The notes: a model not told the origin generated them from the sequence alone. A stretch of DNA of 32,120 bases from Sphingobacteriales bacterium (GCA_016192105.1 JACPUV010000035.1:1-32120); one strand, 5' to 3'; shown: positions 22,801 through 31,522, counted from the first letter of the stretch. Translations and numbers: made by a program.

Positions 22801-24988
22801 ATACGGAAGCCGCAGCCATGGTCTTCGTATTCATGATATCCAGGTAATGCACGATCCCAAAGTGCGTACTGGCAATAAAAGCAATTGAACCCCGCTGGTT
22901 GGCCAGTACAAATTTTTCAGAAAGTGTTTCTTTCGTGATAAAACGGAGGGGGTTGTAATTAAAGAAGTTTCCCGCATTACAGCCCATGACAATGGTTACC
23001 GGGTATTTCCCGTTATTATTGTATTGATCGGGGTTATCCAGGTTGAATTCAAGGGTGGTGGCGGAAGAGTGACCAAAATAAGTCAGCAGCCCGATACCCT
23101 GCTCGAATAATTGATACAGCCGCTCACTGCTGGCCTGTTCAACCGGTGCGGAAGAAACCTTACTGAATGTATTGACATTCGCCCCGTAGAAAGTATCTCT
23201 CACAATGGCTTTATACCGGTCCATATCAGCAGTCAGGATGGCCCCCAGGGAACCATCGGCTGCTCCGATCACATGTACCACATTTTTCATCCAGGCCTTA
23301 TCCGCGATTAACGGAGAAGAAAAAGCCTGCTGTTGTTCATATTGTATCACTTTATTCAGGTAAACGGCCACTTCATCACCGTTAATGGCAGAAATACGCC
23401 CGATAGAGACTTTGGGAATACCATCCCCCCCGGGATCGCAGGCCAGCAGGTTGTCTGAAGCCGGGAACCCGAAAGTGGGAATAAAAGAAAGTTTTTCCAC
23501 ATCCGCCGCGCTTTCTGAGACCCTGTACTGGACATAATTTAATCCTTTACCCACCAGCAATACGTTTTTTACGGGTGAACTGTATTTGGCCCTTGCCCAT
23601 AATATAAAATCCCGGAGGGCACCCGGACTTTTCTTGACCCCCAGTCCAAACTGGTCAATTATTTCATCCACGAGATACACTTTTGCATTGTGGCTGCCCC
23701 CGGCTGCAGAACTCCGGTAATTTTTATACTCCTCCACCGGGTTGGAGCCGGAAGCGGAAGTAAATAAATACGGGTGAGATATAATCAGGTAATCCCCCTG
23801 GTTGGCCGGCGCCAGGTAATTTATAAAATTCCGGGGCTGCAGGGAAGTCACGGCAAATACAGGAGCTCCTGCCTGCTGGCTTACCAGCAGCAGTTTCCGG
23901 TCGGTAGCGGAAGGCTCAAGGGCAATTTTGACAAGGGGGGGACTGGAAATATTCCCCAGGTATCTTTTCCCGTTGGTCAGGTCATACAAGACAGGCGGAA
24001 CACCTCCGTGACCAAAATTGCTGATCTCTAAATAATTCCCGGCGGGGTTTGCGGGCAAATCAAACATAAAACTTATACTGCCCCCCAGGTTGAACTGCCT
24101 TGCATATACCAACTCCGTGCGGGCAATCACCATCCGGTCGTTCGCGACAGTTGCCAGGTTTTTTATCGCCACTGTTGCGGCACCAGTCCCGATAAGGGAT
24201 GGGTTCACGGGAATCTCAAGTTTCTTGTAATCGAAAAAATCCATTGTTTCCGTAGAAACGACAGTCCCGTTCACTTTTGTTTCAAACTGCCGCGGGTTCA
24301 GTGCATTTCCCGATGCATTGATCTTTAATACCGGGTCGGGAGCGCCGGCTCCTGTATAGGGAAACAGGTTCGTCATGCTTTCTGAGAGGCTGGCACCGGT
24401 TCCGATATCAGCAGAAGTCCATCCCTCCCCCTGGTCATAGGAAGAAGAATACACGTATTCACCCACCACGGCTGCATAACCCGGATTCATTTTTATTTTG
24501 TAGTACCGGCCTTCTGTATGAATAAAATAAGGTTCGGCGGGTAAAGCAGAAGGCAGGGTATTGGCCGTTGGAACGAGACGCAGGTTGTTTCCTCCCGGAT
24601 TGACCGTAAGAAAATAGGCAGCCGTATCCGTCTCCAGGCTCCATTTGTCATTCAACTGGAAATCCGGGTTGCGGTACAATTCTTTATCCGATCTTCCGTC
24701 ATTCAATTCGCCCCAGAATTCCAGGTAGTCACCTGCCCCCATTGTACCTGTCTGAACCGTGGTATATAAAGGAATTTGCTGCCCCTTTCTCCATAACTGG
24801 AAATCCTGGACCGCCGTAGCGCCGATCCCGAGAGAAGCGAGTACGGGCTGGCTGATCCGGTACACGCCATTCGCCGCAACTTTAAATTTATAATAGGTCT
24901 TGGAATAATCGATCCACTCGTTATTATAGGTCTGTGACTGTACAGCAAGACCGGTAAAAACAAATAACAGAAGTAAAAATCTTTTCAT
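19880..24988 (-). CDS. porU2: C25-family (gingipain-like) protease, putative type IX secretion sortase PorU2
   Basis: A 1702-residue exported protein with a signal peptide (about 1-18, MKRFLLLLFVFTGLAVQS). The peptidase C25 domain spans roughly 395-780, with the catalytic pair His640 (TYFGHSS) and Cys670 (VMGCNAGNF). The supporting ASDNLLACDPGGDG and VSIGRI segments precede them. A CARDB-like adhesive domain follows (about 800-900), then several beta-rich regions. The last 112 residues form an FlgD/T9SS C-terminal-type Ig domain (YPNPF, WDGTDQYGQKLANGIYLYRV) with an extra tail ending in KMYLMR. PorU in Porphyromonas cleaves the sorting domain of T9SS cargo; this longer form matches what I recall being named PorU2. 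It follows porV2 by 30 bases. A cargo protease role is the alternative. Confidence 0.78.
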   Translation of the reverse strand: MKRFLLLLFVFTGLAVQSQTYNNEWIDYSKTYYKFKVAANGVYRISQPVLASLGIGATAVQDFQLWRKGQQIPLYTTVQTGTMGAGDYLEFWGELNDGRSDKELYRNPDFQLNDKWSLETDTAAYFLTVNPGGNNLRLVPTANTLPSALPAEPYFIHTEGRYYKIKMNPGYAAVVGEYVYSSSYDQGEGWTSADIGTGASLSESMTNLFPYTGAGAPDPVLKINASGNALNPRQFETKVNGTVVSTETMDFFDYKKLEIPVNPSLIGTGAATVAIKNLATVANDRMVIARTELVYARQFNLGGSISFMFDLPANPAGNYLEISNFGHGGVPPVLYDLTNGKRYLGNISSPPLVKIALEPSATDRKLLLVSQQAGAPVFAVTSLQPRNFINYLAPANQGDYLIISHPYLFTSASGSNPVEEYKNYRSSAAGGSHNAKVYLVDEIIDQFGLGVKKSPGALRDFILWARAKYSSPVKNVLLVGKGLNYVQYRVSESAADVEKLSFIPTFGFPASDNLLACDPGGDGIPKVSIGRISAINGDEVAVYLNKVIQYEQQQAFSSPLIADKAWMKNVVHVIGAADGSLGAILTADMDRYKAIVRDTFYGANVNTFSKVSSAPVEQASSERLYQLFEQGIGLLTYFGHSSATTLEFNLDNPDQYNNNGKYPVTIVMGCNAGNFFNYNPLRFITKETLSEKFVLANQRGSIAFIASTHFGIVHYLDIMNTKTMAAASVSKYGRTLGEIMRESIAQVYNLTTQNDYYARFHTEQTTLHGDPAIRLDASSGKPDYAIEEPLVKVNPSFISVAETHFNVDAKFVNLGKAINKNIVVEVKRTYPNLSTEVIRRDTIPGIRYIDSLSYSIDIVATRDKGLNRISICLDADNEVDELYETNNCITKDVFIYEDEARPVYPYNYAIINNPAIKLVASTANPFGSLKQYIMEMDTTELFNSPSKVTRTISSSGGILEFNTGASLADSTVYHWRVAPVPASGQPSWNKASFIYLDNSGLNSSDLGYNQSDFFQHTKSKYERIVLDSATRRLKFGPVTHNLFVRQGTWITSGATQEASLAISIDGLSSIRLMCWFSSIVFNVFDPTSFHPWQNHTVVPNTYPTSLGEGLFNSTDNNCFGSTKWFNFEYRYTDTSSRRKMMDLMRDVIPDGYYVVVRNFTLNPIYGFPNAWAADWAADEAIHGPGQSLYHYLKNAGLSSIDSFYRARPWALIYKKNDPSFTPKWIMGDGMYDNPTLSADCPTRDTVGFVTSPVFGPAKAWKQLKWRGNSDAIGDTATVDIVGITQEGNEQTLFSGLTTAQQDFDVSSIDPESYPYLKLKMRTSDNVGYTPYQLRYWRITYVPVPEGAVAPNLYLAVKDTVEVGEPYPFKIGFKNVSEMAFDSVKIKMVITDRNNVPHIVPMPRRRPLPVNDTLQIGAVVATGAIPGPNTVFIEANPDNDQLEQHHFNNFAFRNLYVKPDSLNPLLDVTFDGMHILNRDIVSSKPDIIVKLKDEAKWMALDDTTLLTLQVRYPNGSLRRYYFNNDTLQFNPAGQTPVTDNTATLNFKPYFQQDGEYEMIVSGKDKSNNEAGAIEYRVLFEVINKPMISNMLNYPNPFTTSTAFVFTITGNEVPQNIKIEIMTVTGKIVREITKDELGPLRIGRNITEFKWDGTDQYGQKLANGIYLYRVITNLNGKALDKYKAQGDDTNKYFNKGYGKMYLMR

Positions 24989-25018
24989 AGATGCAAAGTT
25001 TATCGGGTACTACAGATT

Positions 25019-26128
25019 TTAATGCTCTTTTTTATTCCCCATCAGGTTTAACCGCAATGAGAAAACATGGGTAAATAACGGATTGGTCTGGTTGGCCAGG
25101 TTGGTAAACGCATAATCCACTGCCAGCTGCTGAATCCGGAAACCGGCTCCCGCACTGGGCTGATAGATCCAGACCCGTTTCTGGTTCACCGTATCCCCGT
25201 CATAGAGGGCCTTCTGGAAATTATTGATCCCTCCCCGCAGGAAGAATACATTGTTGATGTTCAGTTCCAGCCCCAGCTTGGGGTCTGCACTCACGGGATC
25301 TGCACTGATCAGCGTGTTCCGCTGCCCGTCGAATGTCAGGTCGATATTGGCCTCGGCCAGTAAACTGGATTTCTGTCCCAGTTTAAATTCCCGGGCAATT
25401 CCCAGTACCAGCCGGGGGGCCGTCAGCTCGGTGGACTTAACGGGAATCTCGTTATTGGTCAGGTATAAAACCTCTTTTTCTTTTTCGGTAAACGTGAAAG
25501 ACCATGCATTAAAGGTGCTGGTGATATCCCTTCCGGCAATGCCAAAACGCCAATGCCCACTGTGGATCTGCAGCCCGGCATCCAGGCCAAAGCCCCAGGC
25601 TTTCGCGAATTTGCCCACGCTCCGGTGAATCACTTTCGCATTCACGCCGAAGTTCACTTTCTTATTTTCCCTTTCTTTCAGTTTCTGGGCATATGAAAAA
25701 ATGAAGGCATAATCGGCTGAAGAAAAAGACTGGATATTGTTATAATTGATCGATCCGTCAGGCTCCACCAGGAACAGGGTGTTCATGATGTCATCCACGG
25801 CAAAGCGCAAACCGGTGACGCCGATTGTGCGTTTATTCCCCGCCGTTGGAAATGCCACACTGGCATAGTCATATTTGCCGATCCCGGCAAAATATTCAGC
25901 ATGCATCAGGTTGACCTGGGGATGATCTTTGACATAAACCAGCCCGGCCGGGTTCCAGTACCCGGCAGTACCATCGTTCACCGAGGCAACCTGGGAACTA
26001 CCCATGGCCAGTCCCCGGGCACCGGCACCGATATTCAGGAATTCATTCGAATATTTTCGGAATTGTGAGTGGGTTACCTGAAACAAAAGGGTGGCAAACA
26101 GTGTCAGGTATAAGCGGTTCGTTTTCAT
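25019..26128 (-). CDS. porV2: PorV/PorQ-family outer-membrane protein, putative PorV2
   Basis: A 369-residue protein with a signal peptide (1-21, ending THS-Q) and the family start FLNIGAGARGLAMGSSQVASVNDGTAGYWNPAGL. This FadL-like beta-barrel hallmark is shared by PorV and PorQ. The rest is alternating beta-strand sequence ending in SLRLNLMGNKKEH. In Porphyromonas PorV carries folded T9SS cargo from the translocon to the PorU sortase. Pairing with a C25 protease gene 30 bases downstream supports the same partnership here. It is divergent from tyrS across a 239-base spacer. No full promoter match was found for it; CTTATTTG just upstream is a weak candidate. Confidence 0.8.
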   Translation of the reverse strand: MKTNRLYLTLFATLLFQVTHSQFRKYSNEFLNIGAGARGLAMGSSQVASVNDGTAGYWNPAGLVYVKDHPQVNLMHAEYFAGIGKYDYASVAFPTAGNKRTIGVTGLRFAVDDIMNTLFLVEPDGSINYNNIQSFSSADYAFIFSYAQKLKERENKKVNFGVNAKVIHRSVGKFAKAWGFGLDAGLQIHSGHWRFGIAGRDITSTFNAWSFTFTEKEKEVLYLTNNEIPVKSTELTAPRLVLGIAREFKLGQKSSLLAEANIDLTFDGQRNTLISADPVSADPKLGLELNINNVFFLRGGINNFQKALYDGDTVNQKRVWIYQPSAGAGFRIQQLAVDYAFTNLANQTNPLFTHVFSLRLNLMGNKKEH

Positions 26129-26305
26129 TCATTGAATTTTCAAATAAGCAATGGATTAAGACAAGTTTTCATTATGTACGGATGGCTTGTAAAATTAATC
26201 TTTAGCCTGTTAAAATCATAGCTTTGTGGTGGCAAAAGACTAATCATTGAAAACGAATATTTTACAGGATTATTGCCTTTAGGAAGCAGTAATTCCAAAC
26301 TGCCT

Positions 26306-26313
26306 TATTTTTG
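26306..26313 (+). promoter_or_regulatory. Possible -7 box before tyrS
   Basis: TATTTTTG matches TAnnTTTG, 54 bases before the tyrS ATG. A TTTG box about 19 bases upstream is not evident. A second TAnnTTTG match, TAGCTTTG, is at 26219-26226. The 26129-26367 spacer is AT-rich, holds both divergent 5' regions, and has no open frame worth calling. Confidence 0.4.
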
Positions 26314-26367
26314 CAGGACTAAATGGATATCTGGTATATCACAAACTGTAAATCAATTACTTAGAAA

Positions 26368-27645
26368 ATGAATCTGATCGAAGAATTAAGTTGGAGGGGC
26401 ATGATCCAGGACATAATGCCGGGAACCGAAGAACAGTTAAAAAAAGAAATGACCACCGGTTATATCGGCTTTGATCCGACCGCGGACAGCCTGCATATCG
26501 GCAGCCTCGTACCGATCCTCCTGCTCGTCCATTTTCAGAAAGCCGGTCATAAACCGATCGCCCTCGTAGGTGGCGCAACGGGTATGGTGGGCGATCCCAG
26601 CGGGAAAAGTGAGGAAAGAAATTTACTGAGTGAAGAAGTGCTGCAGAAAAATGTGGCCGGGGTAAAAGCACAACTGGAAAAATTTCTCGATTTTAATCCA
26701 ACCCTGCCGAATGCGGCGGAGATGGCCAATAATTACGACTGGTTCAAATCCATTTCTTTTATTGATTTCCTGCGCGATGCAGGAAAACATATCACGGTCA
26801 ATTACATGATGGCCAAGGACAGTGTGAAAAAAAGAATTGATGGAGAAACAGGGATCAGTTATACCGAATTCGCTTACCAGCTGATGCAGGGATACGATTT
26901 CTACTGGCTCTACCAGCACAAAAACTGCAAGTTGCAGATGGGTGGCAGCGACCAGTGGGGCAATATGACCACGGGTACAGAGCTGATCCGGCGCAAATGC
27001 AGCGGCGAAGCCTTTGTATTTACCAACCCGCTTATCACCAAAGCAGACGGCGGTAAATTCGGAAAAACAGAAAGCGGTAATGTATGGCTGGACCCCAACC
27101 GCACTTCCCCGTACCAGTTTTACCAGTTCTGGCTGAATGCCAGCGATACCGACGCGGAGAAATGGATCCGGATCTTTACATTCCTGACCCGCGATGCAGT
27201 TGATCGAATAATCCATGAACACAAGACAGACCCCGGGGCAAGGGTATTGCAAAAAACACTCGCCCGGGAGGTCACCTGTTTCGTACACGGCAAAGCTGAA
27301 TACGACAAAGCGGTGGAGACCACTCAAAAACTGTTTGCCAACCAAAATGCGCCGGCTGAAAGCCTGGGTGTGGAAGACCTGGAAGGCATGGAAGGAGTGG
27401 TTAAGATCGCTTATGCAAAAGAAAAAATAAATGCAGGCGTTGATCTCGTTTCCTTCCTGGCCGAAACCGGCATTTTATCCAGCAAAGGAGAAGCCCGGAA
27501 ACTGGTACAGGGCGGCGGTATCAGTGTGAACAGGAAGAAGGCGGAAGGAATAGATTTCAGTATGGAAGCCTCCCTGCTCCTGCACGATAAATATATCCTG
27601 GTGCAGAAAGGGAAAAAGAATTTTTATCTCGTTCAGGTCATATAA
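26368..27645 (+). CDS. tyrS: Tyrosine--tRNA ligase
   Basis: A class I aminoacyl-tRNA synthetase that charges tRNA-Tyr (encoded at 5809-5891). The 425 residues show the HIGH-equivalent HIG at 43-45 (SLHIGSLV), the tyrosine-binding region [21 protein letters not shown] (192-200), the KMSKS-equivalent KFGKT (230-234), and a C-terminal S4 RNA-binding domain ([20 protein letters not shown]). The length and domain order are those of the bacterial TyrS form. It is divergent from porV2 and is followed after 8 bases by an alpha/beta hydrolase gene whose start is non-canonical. Confidence 0.97.
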   Translation: MNLIEELSWRGMIQDIMPGTEEQLKKEMTTGYIGFDPTADSLHIGSLVPILLLVHFQKAGHKPIALVGGATGMVGDPSGKSEERNLLSEEVLQKNVAGVKAQLEKFLDFNPTLPNAAEMANNYDWFKSISFIDFLRDAGKHITVNYMMAKDSVKKRIDGETGISYTEFAYQLMQGYDFYWLYQHKNCKLQMGGSDQWGNMTTGTELIRRKCSGEAFVFTNPLITKADGGKFGKTESGNVWLDPNRTSPYQFYQFWLNASDTDAEKWIRIFTFLTRDAVDRIIHEHKTDPGARVLQKTLAREVTCFVHGKAEYDKAVETTQKLFANQNAPAESLGVEDLEGMEGVVKIAYAKEKINAGVDLVSFLAETGILSSKGEARKLVQGGGISVNRKKAEGIDFSMEASLLLHDKYILVQKGKKNFYLVQVI

Positions 27646-27653
27646 TTATTTTT

Positions 27654-28295
27654 CTGAAGAAAGTCTATTTTATAAGCGGACTGGGAGCGGATAAACGGAT
27701 CTTCTCTTTCCTGGACCTTTCTTTTTGTGAGCCTGTTTTCCTTGACTGGATTACTCCGGAAAAGAAGGAATCACTGCCCCATTATGCATTGCGCCTGAAA
27801 GAACAGGTACAGGACCCCTCTCCCATAATCACCGGTATTTCCTTTGGCGGAATGCTGGCTACGGAAATAGCAAAGGCCGATCCCGCAGCAAAAGTCATTA
27901 TCCTGTCAAGCACTAAAACTGGATCAGAATTCCCCGGGTATCTCAGGGTGGGCAAGTACCTGCCCCTGTATAAATGGAGCCCCGCTTCCGTAGCCAAAAA
28001 ACTGGTTCTGCAGGCCAGTGCTATTTTAGGCGGCAGCACCCCGGAAGAAAAAAAACTGCTTCACCAGATCATCCGGGAATCAGATATGGATTTTGTCCGC
28101 TGGGCCATCGGGGCTATCCTGCAATGGGAAAACAATATCGTTCCCTCCAACCTGGTGCATATCCATGGTACAGCGGACAAGCTGCTGCCATTCAGGTATG
28201 TGAAAGCAGACTATCGCATAGAGGGAGGCTCACATGTAATGACACTTGACAAACACCAGGAGCTCAGCCACCTGTTACAGCAATTAATTCAATGA
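27654..28295 (+). CDS. Alpha/beta hydrolase, probable CTG start
   Basis: The first in-frame ATG/GTG/TTG that opens a frame is a TTG at 27789, but the frame is open and protein-like well before it. From 27654 it reads (M)KKVYFISGLGADKRIFSFLD, including the SGLGADKR oxyanion-loop segment needed by the fold. I therefore place the start at CTG 27654 (213 residues); ATT at 27648 is the alternative. The catalytic triad is Ser63 (GISFGG), Asp175 (IHGTADKL) and His194 (GGSHVM). It starts 8 bases past the tyrS stop codon, so translation is probably coupled. It overlaps the 3' end of the opposing SGNH hydrolase gene by 12 bases. The substrate is unknown. Confidence 0.8.
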   Translation: MKKVYFISGLGADKRIFSFLDLSFCEPVFLDWITPEKKESLPHYALRLKEQVQDPSPIITGISFGGMLATEIAKADPAAKVIILSSTKTGSEFPGYLRVGKYLPLYKWSPASVAKKLVLQASAILGGSTPEEKKLLHQIIRESDMDFVRWAIGAILQWENNIVPSNLVHIHGTADKLLPFRYVKADYRIEGGSHVMTLDKHQELSHLLQQLIQ

Positions 28296-28955
28296 TTTGA
28301 TGGCGGACCACATGGCATCGGCCAGGAACTGGTTGCCTTTCCCATTCATGTGTACCCGGTCGTACGTGAGAATTTCTTTTTCCTTATTCTCCGGGTTATT
28401 GTCCTTTTCGTAGTCCTGGAATTTTTTGCGCAGGTCAACCAGGGGTAAATTATTTTTCTTCGCGATATCCCGGATGATATTACTGTACCGGTTCAGGTCC
28501 CCGTCCAGCGGATTGCTCATATCGGTTTTCTCGCCCACGACCGCAGGAGTACAGAGAATGGCTTTGATGTTCCGGTCCTTCAGTTTTTTCAGGATCGCAG
28601 AATAAAACTTTTCAAACTTATCAGGATCCGTACCCGTACCGAGGAGTGATTTGTGCCATACATCATTAACGCCCACATAGATCACCACTACATCGGGGTT
28701 TTTCGCCAGCACATCTTCCTCCAGCCGCAGGTAGAGGTCATAGACCTTGTTCCCGCTGATGCCGGAACCGATAAAATCAAACTGTGCTGCCTTCCCTTCA
28801 ACTCTGCACAGGCTGTCCACCCGGGTCACATACCCACCGGGCTTCACCCCCAGTTCAGTAATGGAGTCGCCGAAAAAAATCACCCGGGTTTTCTTTTGCG
28901 GAATAAATGCCAGGCTGAGAATCACAAGGACGAACAAGGCGGCAATCCGTTTCAT
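28284..28955 (-). CDS. SGNH/GDSL-family hydrolase, exported
   Basis: A 223-residue protein with a hydrophobic N-terminus (1-19) that looks like a signal peptide or membrane anchor. SGNH blocks are present: block I FFGDSITELG with nucleophile Ser31, block II Gly in GSGISGNKV, block III VGVNDVWHK (oxyanion Asn), and block V DRVHMNGKG with the catalytic Asp and His. Such esterases act on lipids or on acetyl groups of glycans. It converges on, and overlaps by 12 bases, the alpha/beta hydrolase gene. The 186-base spacer upstream (28956-29141) holds one TAnnTTTG match (TAAGTTTG, minus strand, 29090-29083) far from the start and nothing else I can assign. Confidence 0.88.
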   Translation of the reverse strand: MKRIAALFVLVILSLAFIPQKKTRVIFFGDSITELGVKPGGYVTRVDSLCRVEGKAAQFDFIGSGISGNKVYDLYLRLEEDVLAKNPDVVVIYVGVNDVWHKSLLGTGTDPDKFEKFYSAILKKLKDRNIKAILCTPAVVGEKTDMSNPLDGDLNRYSNIIRDIAKKNNLPLVDLRKKFQDYEKDNNPENKEKEILTYDRVHMNGKGNQFLADAMWSAIKSLN

Positions 28956-29141
28956 ATCATTTTATTTTAGGAGTGAAAGCACCTGAAAACAGTTGCATTA
29001 AAATTAGATAAAGTACTGATAAGATCCCGTTCACTGTTCTTCATTACCTGGAAGAAGTCAGAGTAAAAATTCAAAAGCGAACAAACTTAAAGCGGGAAGA
29101 TGCCTGAATAGTCCGGAGCCGCACTCCAACCGCCAGTTCCC

Positions 29142-30038
29142 CTACTCCACATCCACCTGTTTCCTGATCACCGATCCATCACTGGCTTCCGGCAGGTATT
29201 GCCGTTCATTGATCAGGTAGCCATTCCCCTTTTCGCAAAAATGAACTTTCAGGTTTTCAATACTGATCGGGTTACCATCCGGTATATCCGCAATATTACA
29301 ATGCCGGATCTCGTGCCCATCCACGATCACCACCAGCCCGCTGCCGATGGCTTCCATCCGGTTACCCGCTGTCACGAGCATCCCTGTATCTTCCCCAAGA
29401 CCGATCCCGATACAACCGGGATTGGCGGCCACGGCCTGGACCAGGCGGCCAAAGCGTCCTCTTTTTTCAAAATGGGAATCAATGATCACATTGCTCATGA
29501 ACCCGAGCCCGGTCGTAATCTTCACTTCCCCTTTCAGGTGCGCCCGGGTCGCATTGCCTTCATAGATCATCGTACTGCTCATGGCCATGGCCCCGGCAGA
29601 AGTGCCGGCAATGATAAAATGCTCATCTTCCTGGTAGCGTTTCTTCAGCAAAGCGAGAAAATCCGTACCGCCATCTGTCACACTCAGACGCAACTGGTTC
29701 CCCCCGGAAAACATAACGGCATCACAGGCACGGATCCGTTCAAGGTAATCCCCGATCAGGGTATCCTGCCGGTTGCGGATATGCAGGAGGCCGATATTGG
29801 TACAACCGATCTTTCCAAATGCGTTCAGGTAATTTTCCCCCACTTCATAGGGGATCGTGGAGGCCGTGGTGATCACTTCGATACGGGCATTCACCCCACC
29901 GGCTTCTTCCACCAGCCGGCGGAGAATACCAAGCTCAAAAAAATTGAGGTTGTGGCGGCGGAGTTCCCCGCTTTCCATCTCGGTGCCTTTATCTTCCGCA
30001 CCGCCAATGGCAATCAGTTTTCCTTTGGGACTGCTCAT
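29142..30038 (-). CDS. cphB: Cyanophycinase (S51 family)
   Basis: Cyanophycinase hydrolyses the nitrogen-storage polymer cyanophycin (Asp-Arg) to dipeptides. The 298-residue protein has the family segments GKLIAIGGAEDKG at the N-terminus, VMFSGGNQLRLS (108-119), the nucleophile elbow GTSAGAM with Ser147, and IIDSHFEKRGRFGRL with the expected His. IGIGLGEDTGMLV follows. The length matches the cytosolic bacterial form. No cyanophycin synthetase or isoaspartyl dipeptidase gene is in the window. The amino acid permease gene upstream is on the same strand, 101 bases away. A TACATTTG -7 box lies 20 bases before the start. Confidence 0.9.
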   Translation of the reverse strand: MSSPKGKLIAIGGAEDKGTEMESGELRRHNLNFFELGILRRLVEEAGGVNARIEVITTASTIPYEVGENYLNAFGKIGCTNIGLLHIRNRQDTLIGDYLERIRACDAVMFSGGNQLRLSVTDGGTDFLALLKKRYQEDEHFIIAGTSAGAMAMSSTMIYEGNATRAHLKGEVKITTGLGFMSNVIIDSHFEKRGRFGRLVQAVAANPGCIGIGLGEDTGMLVTAGNRMEAIGSGLVVIVDGHEIRHCNIADIPDGNPISIENLKVHFCEKGNGYLINERQYLPEASDGSVIRKQVDVE

Positions 30039-30058
30039 TCATCTGGATTTAATTCAAA

Positions 30059-30066
30059 CAAATGTA
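30059..30066 (-). promoter_or_regulatory. -7 promoter box for cphB
   Basis: The minus strand reads TACATTTG, a full TAnnTTTG match, 20 bases before the cphB ATG. The upstream region is T-rich but lacks a clear TTTG 17-20 bases away. It suggests that cphB can be transcribed separately from the permease. Confidence 0.45.
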
Positions 30067-30139
30067 ACAGAAAAATAAAATAACCGGGGACAGAAACGGC
30101 CGGTTTGTGGAAAAGGGGAAAAATAATGCCGGCTGCCGT

Positions 30140-31471
30140 TTACGATTGAGCCGGGAGCTTTTCAAAATAACGGGACTTGATAAAATAAGCAGCTATCCCT
30201 GCCAGTGCAATCACACTGCCCCATAGCGCAAACCAACCCGTGGAGACAAATAAGAAAAGCCATACCATCACCGACAGCAGTACCGGAAGCGGATAGGCCC
30301 ACATTTTAAAAGGGAGTTCTTTATTGCCATACTTTTTCCGCAACAGCACTACCCCCACACCCTGCCCGATAAACTGTACCAGGATCCGCATGGCCAGGAT
30401 GGAACTGATCACATCCGAAAGCCGGAACAAGAGGCTGAATATGAGCCCAAGCCCGCAGAGTACCAGCAGTGAGATATAGGGAAAGTTTTTAGTGGGATGA
30501 AGTTTTGAAAATACGGTAAAGAAATTTCCATCTGATGCCGCCGCATAAGGCACCCGGGAATAACCCAGTACCACGGCAAACAGGGAAGAAAAAGCGATGC
30601 AGAGAATCAGTACCGTAACCAGCACGCCGGCCTTTGCCCCGTAGATCGTTTGCATAAATGTACTCACCAGGTATTTATCCTCCTCCTTTACCGACTGCCA
30701 GGGCATCACTCCCATTACACTGATGTTCATCAGCAGGTATAAAACCGAGATCCCGAAAATGGAAATAAAAATACTGCGGGGAATATTGGTGCCGGGCTGC
30801 TTTATCTCACCGCCCAGGTGACAAACATTATAATACCCGAGGTAGGCATACACGGTTTTTACCGAAGCCTGTCCCACCGCCGCCCAGAATGCCAGGGTGA
30901 AAAAAGACTCATTACCCGCAGGCAGGATCTTCACGGGATGCTGCTGCGCCAGCAGTCCGCTGATGATGATCCAGGTGATCGTGAGCACCACGATGCTACC
31001 CATGATCACTGATATTTTTCCGATCGTTTCAATTTTCCGGTAAAGCAAAATAAAGACAAGAATGACCAGTCCGCCGGAAACCATCTTCTGCTGCCAGAGT
31101 TCCAGCGGCACCAGGTAGGTCAGGTATTGCGCAAAACCAATGGCTGCCGAAGCCACCACCAGCGGTGCCTGGATGGAGGTTTGCCAGACGAATAAAAAAC
31201 TCATCAGCCTCCCGCCTTTTTCCCCGAATGCGATACGGTGAAAATTATACGTGCCGCCGGCCAACGGGTATTTAGCGCCCAGTTCGCTCCAGATCATGGC
31301 ATCGGCAAAAGCAGTAAAGGCCCCGAAGATCCAGGCCCAGATAAATAAACCGGTATTGAACTGTGCGACTACGAAGGGCATCACCACAAAGGGACCAATA
31401 CCCACCATATCGATCATGTTGATGGAGGTTGCCTGGATTAAATTGATCTTACGGTTGGTGAGAGAAGACAA
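30140..31471 (-). CDS. APC-superfamily amino acid permease
   Basis: A 443-residue inner-membrane transporter with about twelve hydrophobic segments. The start of the first span, INMIDMVGIGPFVVMPF, carries the G-x-G break of the APC fold. WSELGAKYPLAGGTYNF marks spans 2-3. The start codon is TTG at 31471 (giving MSSLTNRKINLIQ), because a stop codon lies a few codons upstream and no in-frame ATG occurs in between; the next ATG would remove the first part of span 1. The substrate is not predictable. Position upstream of cyanophycinase is compatible with amino acid uptake or export. Confidence 0.87.
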   Translation of the reverse strand: MSSLTNRKINLIQATSINMIDMVGIGPFVVMPFVVAQFNTGLFIWAWIFGAFTAFADAMIWSELGAKYPLAGGTYNFHRIAFGEKGGRLMSFLFVWQTSIQAPLVVASAAIGFAQYLTYLVPLELWQQKMVSGGLVILVFILLYRKIETIGKISVIMGSIVVLTITWIIISGLLAQQHPVKILPAGNESFFTLAFWAAVGQASVKTVYAYLGYYNVCHLGGEIKQPGTNIPRSIFISIFGISVLYLLMNISVMGVMPWQSVKEEDKYLVSTFMQTIYGAKAGVLVTVLILCIAFSSLFAVVLGYSRVPYAAASDGNFFTVFSKLHPTKNFPYISLLVLCGLGLIFSLLFRLSDVISSILAMRILVQFIGQGVGVVLLRKKYGNKELPFKMWAYPLPVLLSVMVWLFLFVSTGWFALWGSVIALAGIAAYFIKSRYFEKLPAQS

Positions 31472-31472
31472 A

Positions 31473-31510
31473 TAAGTTAGTAATTAGTAGTTAGTGTCTG
31501 TAGTCTGTTC
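31473..31510. repeat. AGTTAGTAATTAGTAG-type degenerate repeat
   Basis: In the 51-base gap between the aminotransferase and permease genes the word TTAGT recurs (AGTTAGTAATTAGTAGTTAG), followed by TGTAGTCTG. It has the same style of short degenerate self-repeat as the tRNA spacers, with a different core word. A near-promoter TTACTTTG (minus strand) at the far edge is one base short of TAnnTTTG spacing. Confidence 0.4.
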
Positions 31511-31522
31511 ACCGCAAAGTAA

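Noticed and set aside
26623..27345. 240-codon minus-strand open frame inside tyrS
   Set aside because: tyrS is unambiguous and complete; the opposite frame has no family features.
29199..30083. 294-codon plus-strand open frame opposite cphB
   Set aside because: cphB shows all cyanophycinase motifs; the antisense frame has low-complexity His/Pro-rich sequence without recognisable domains.
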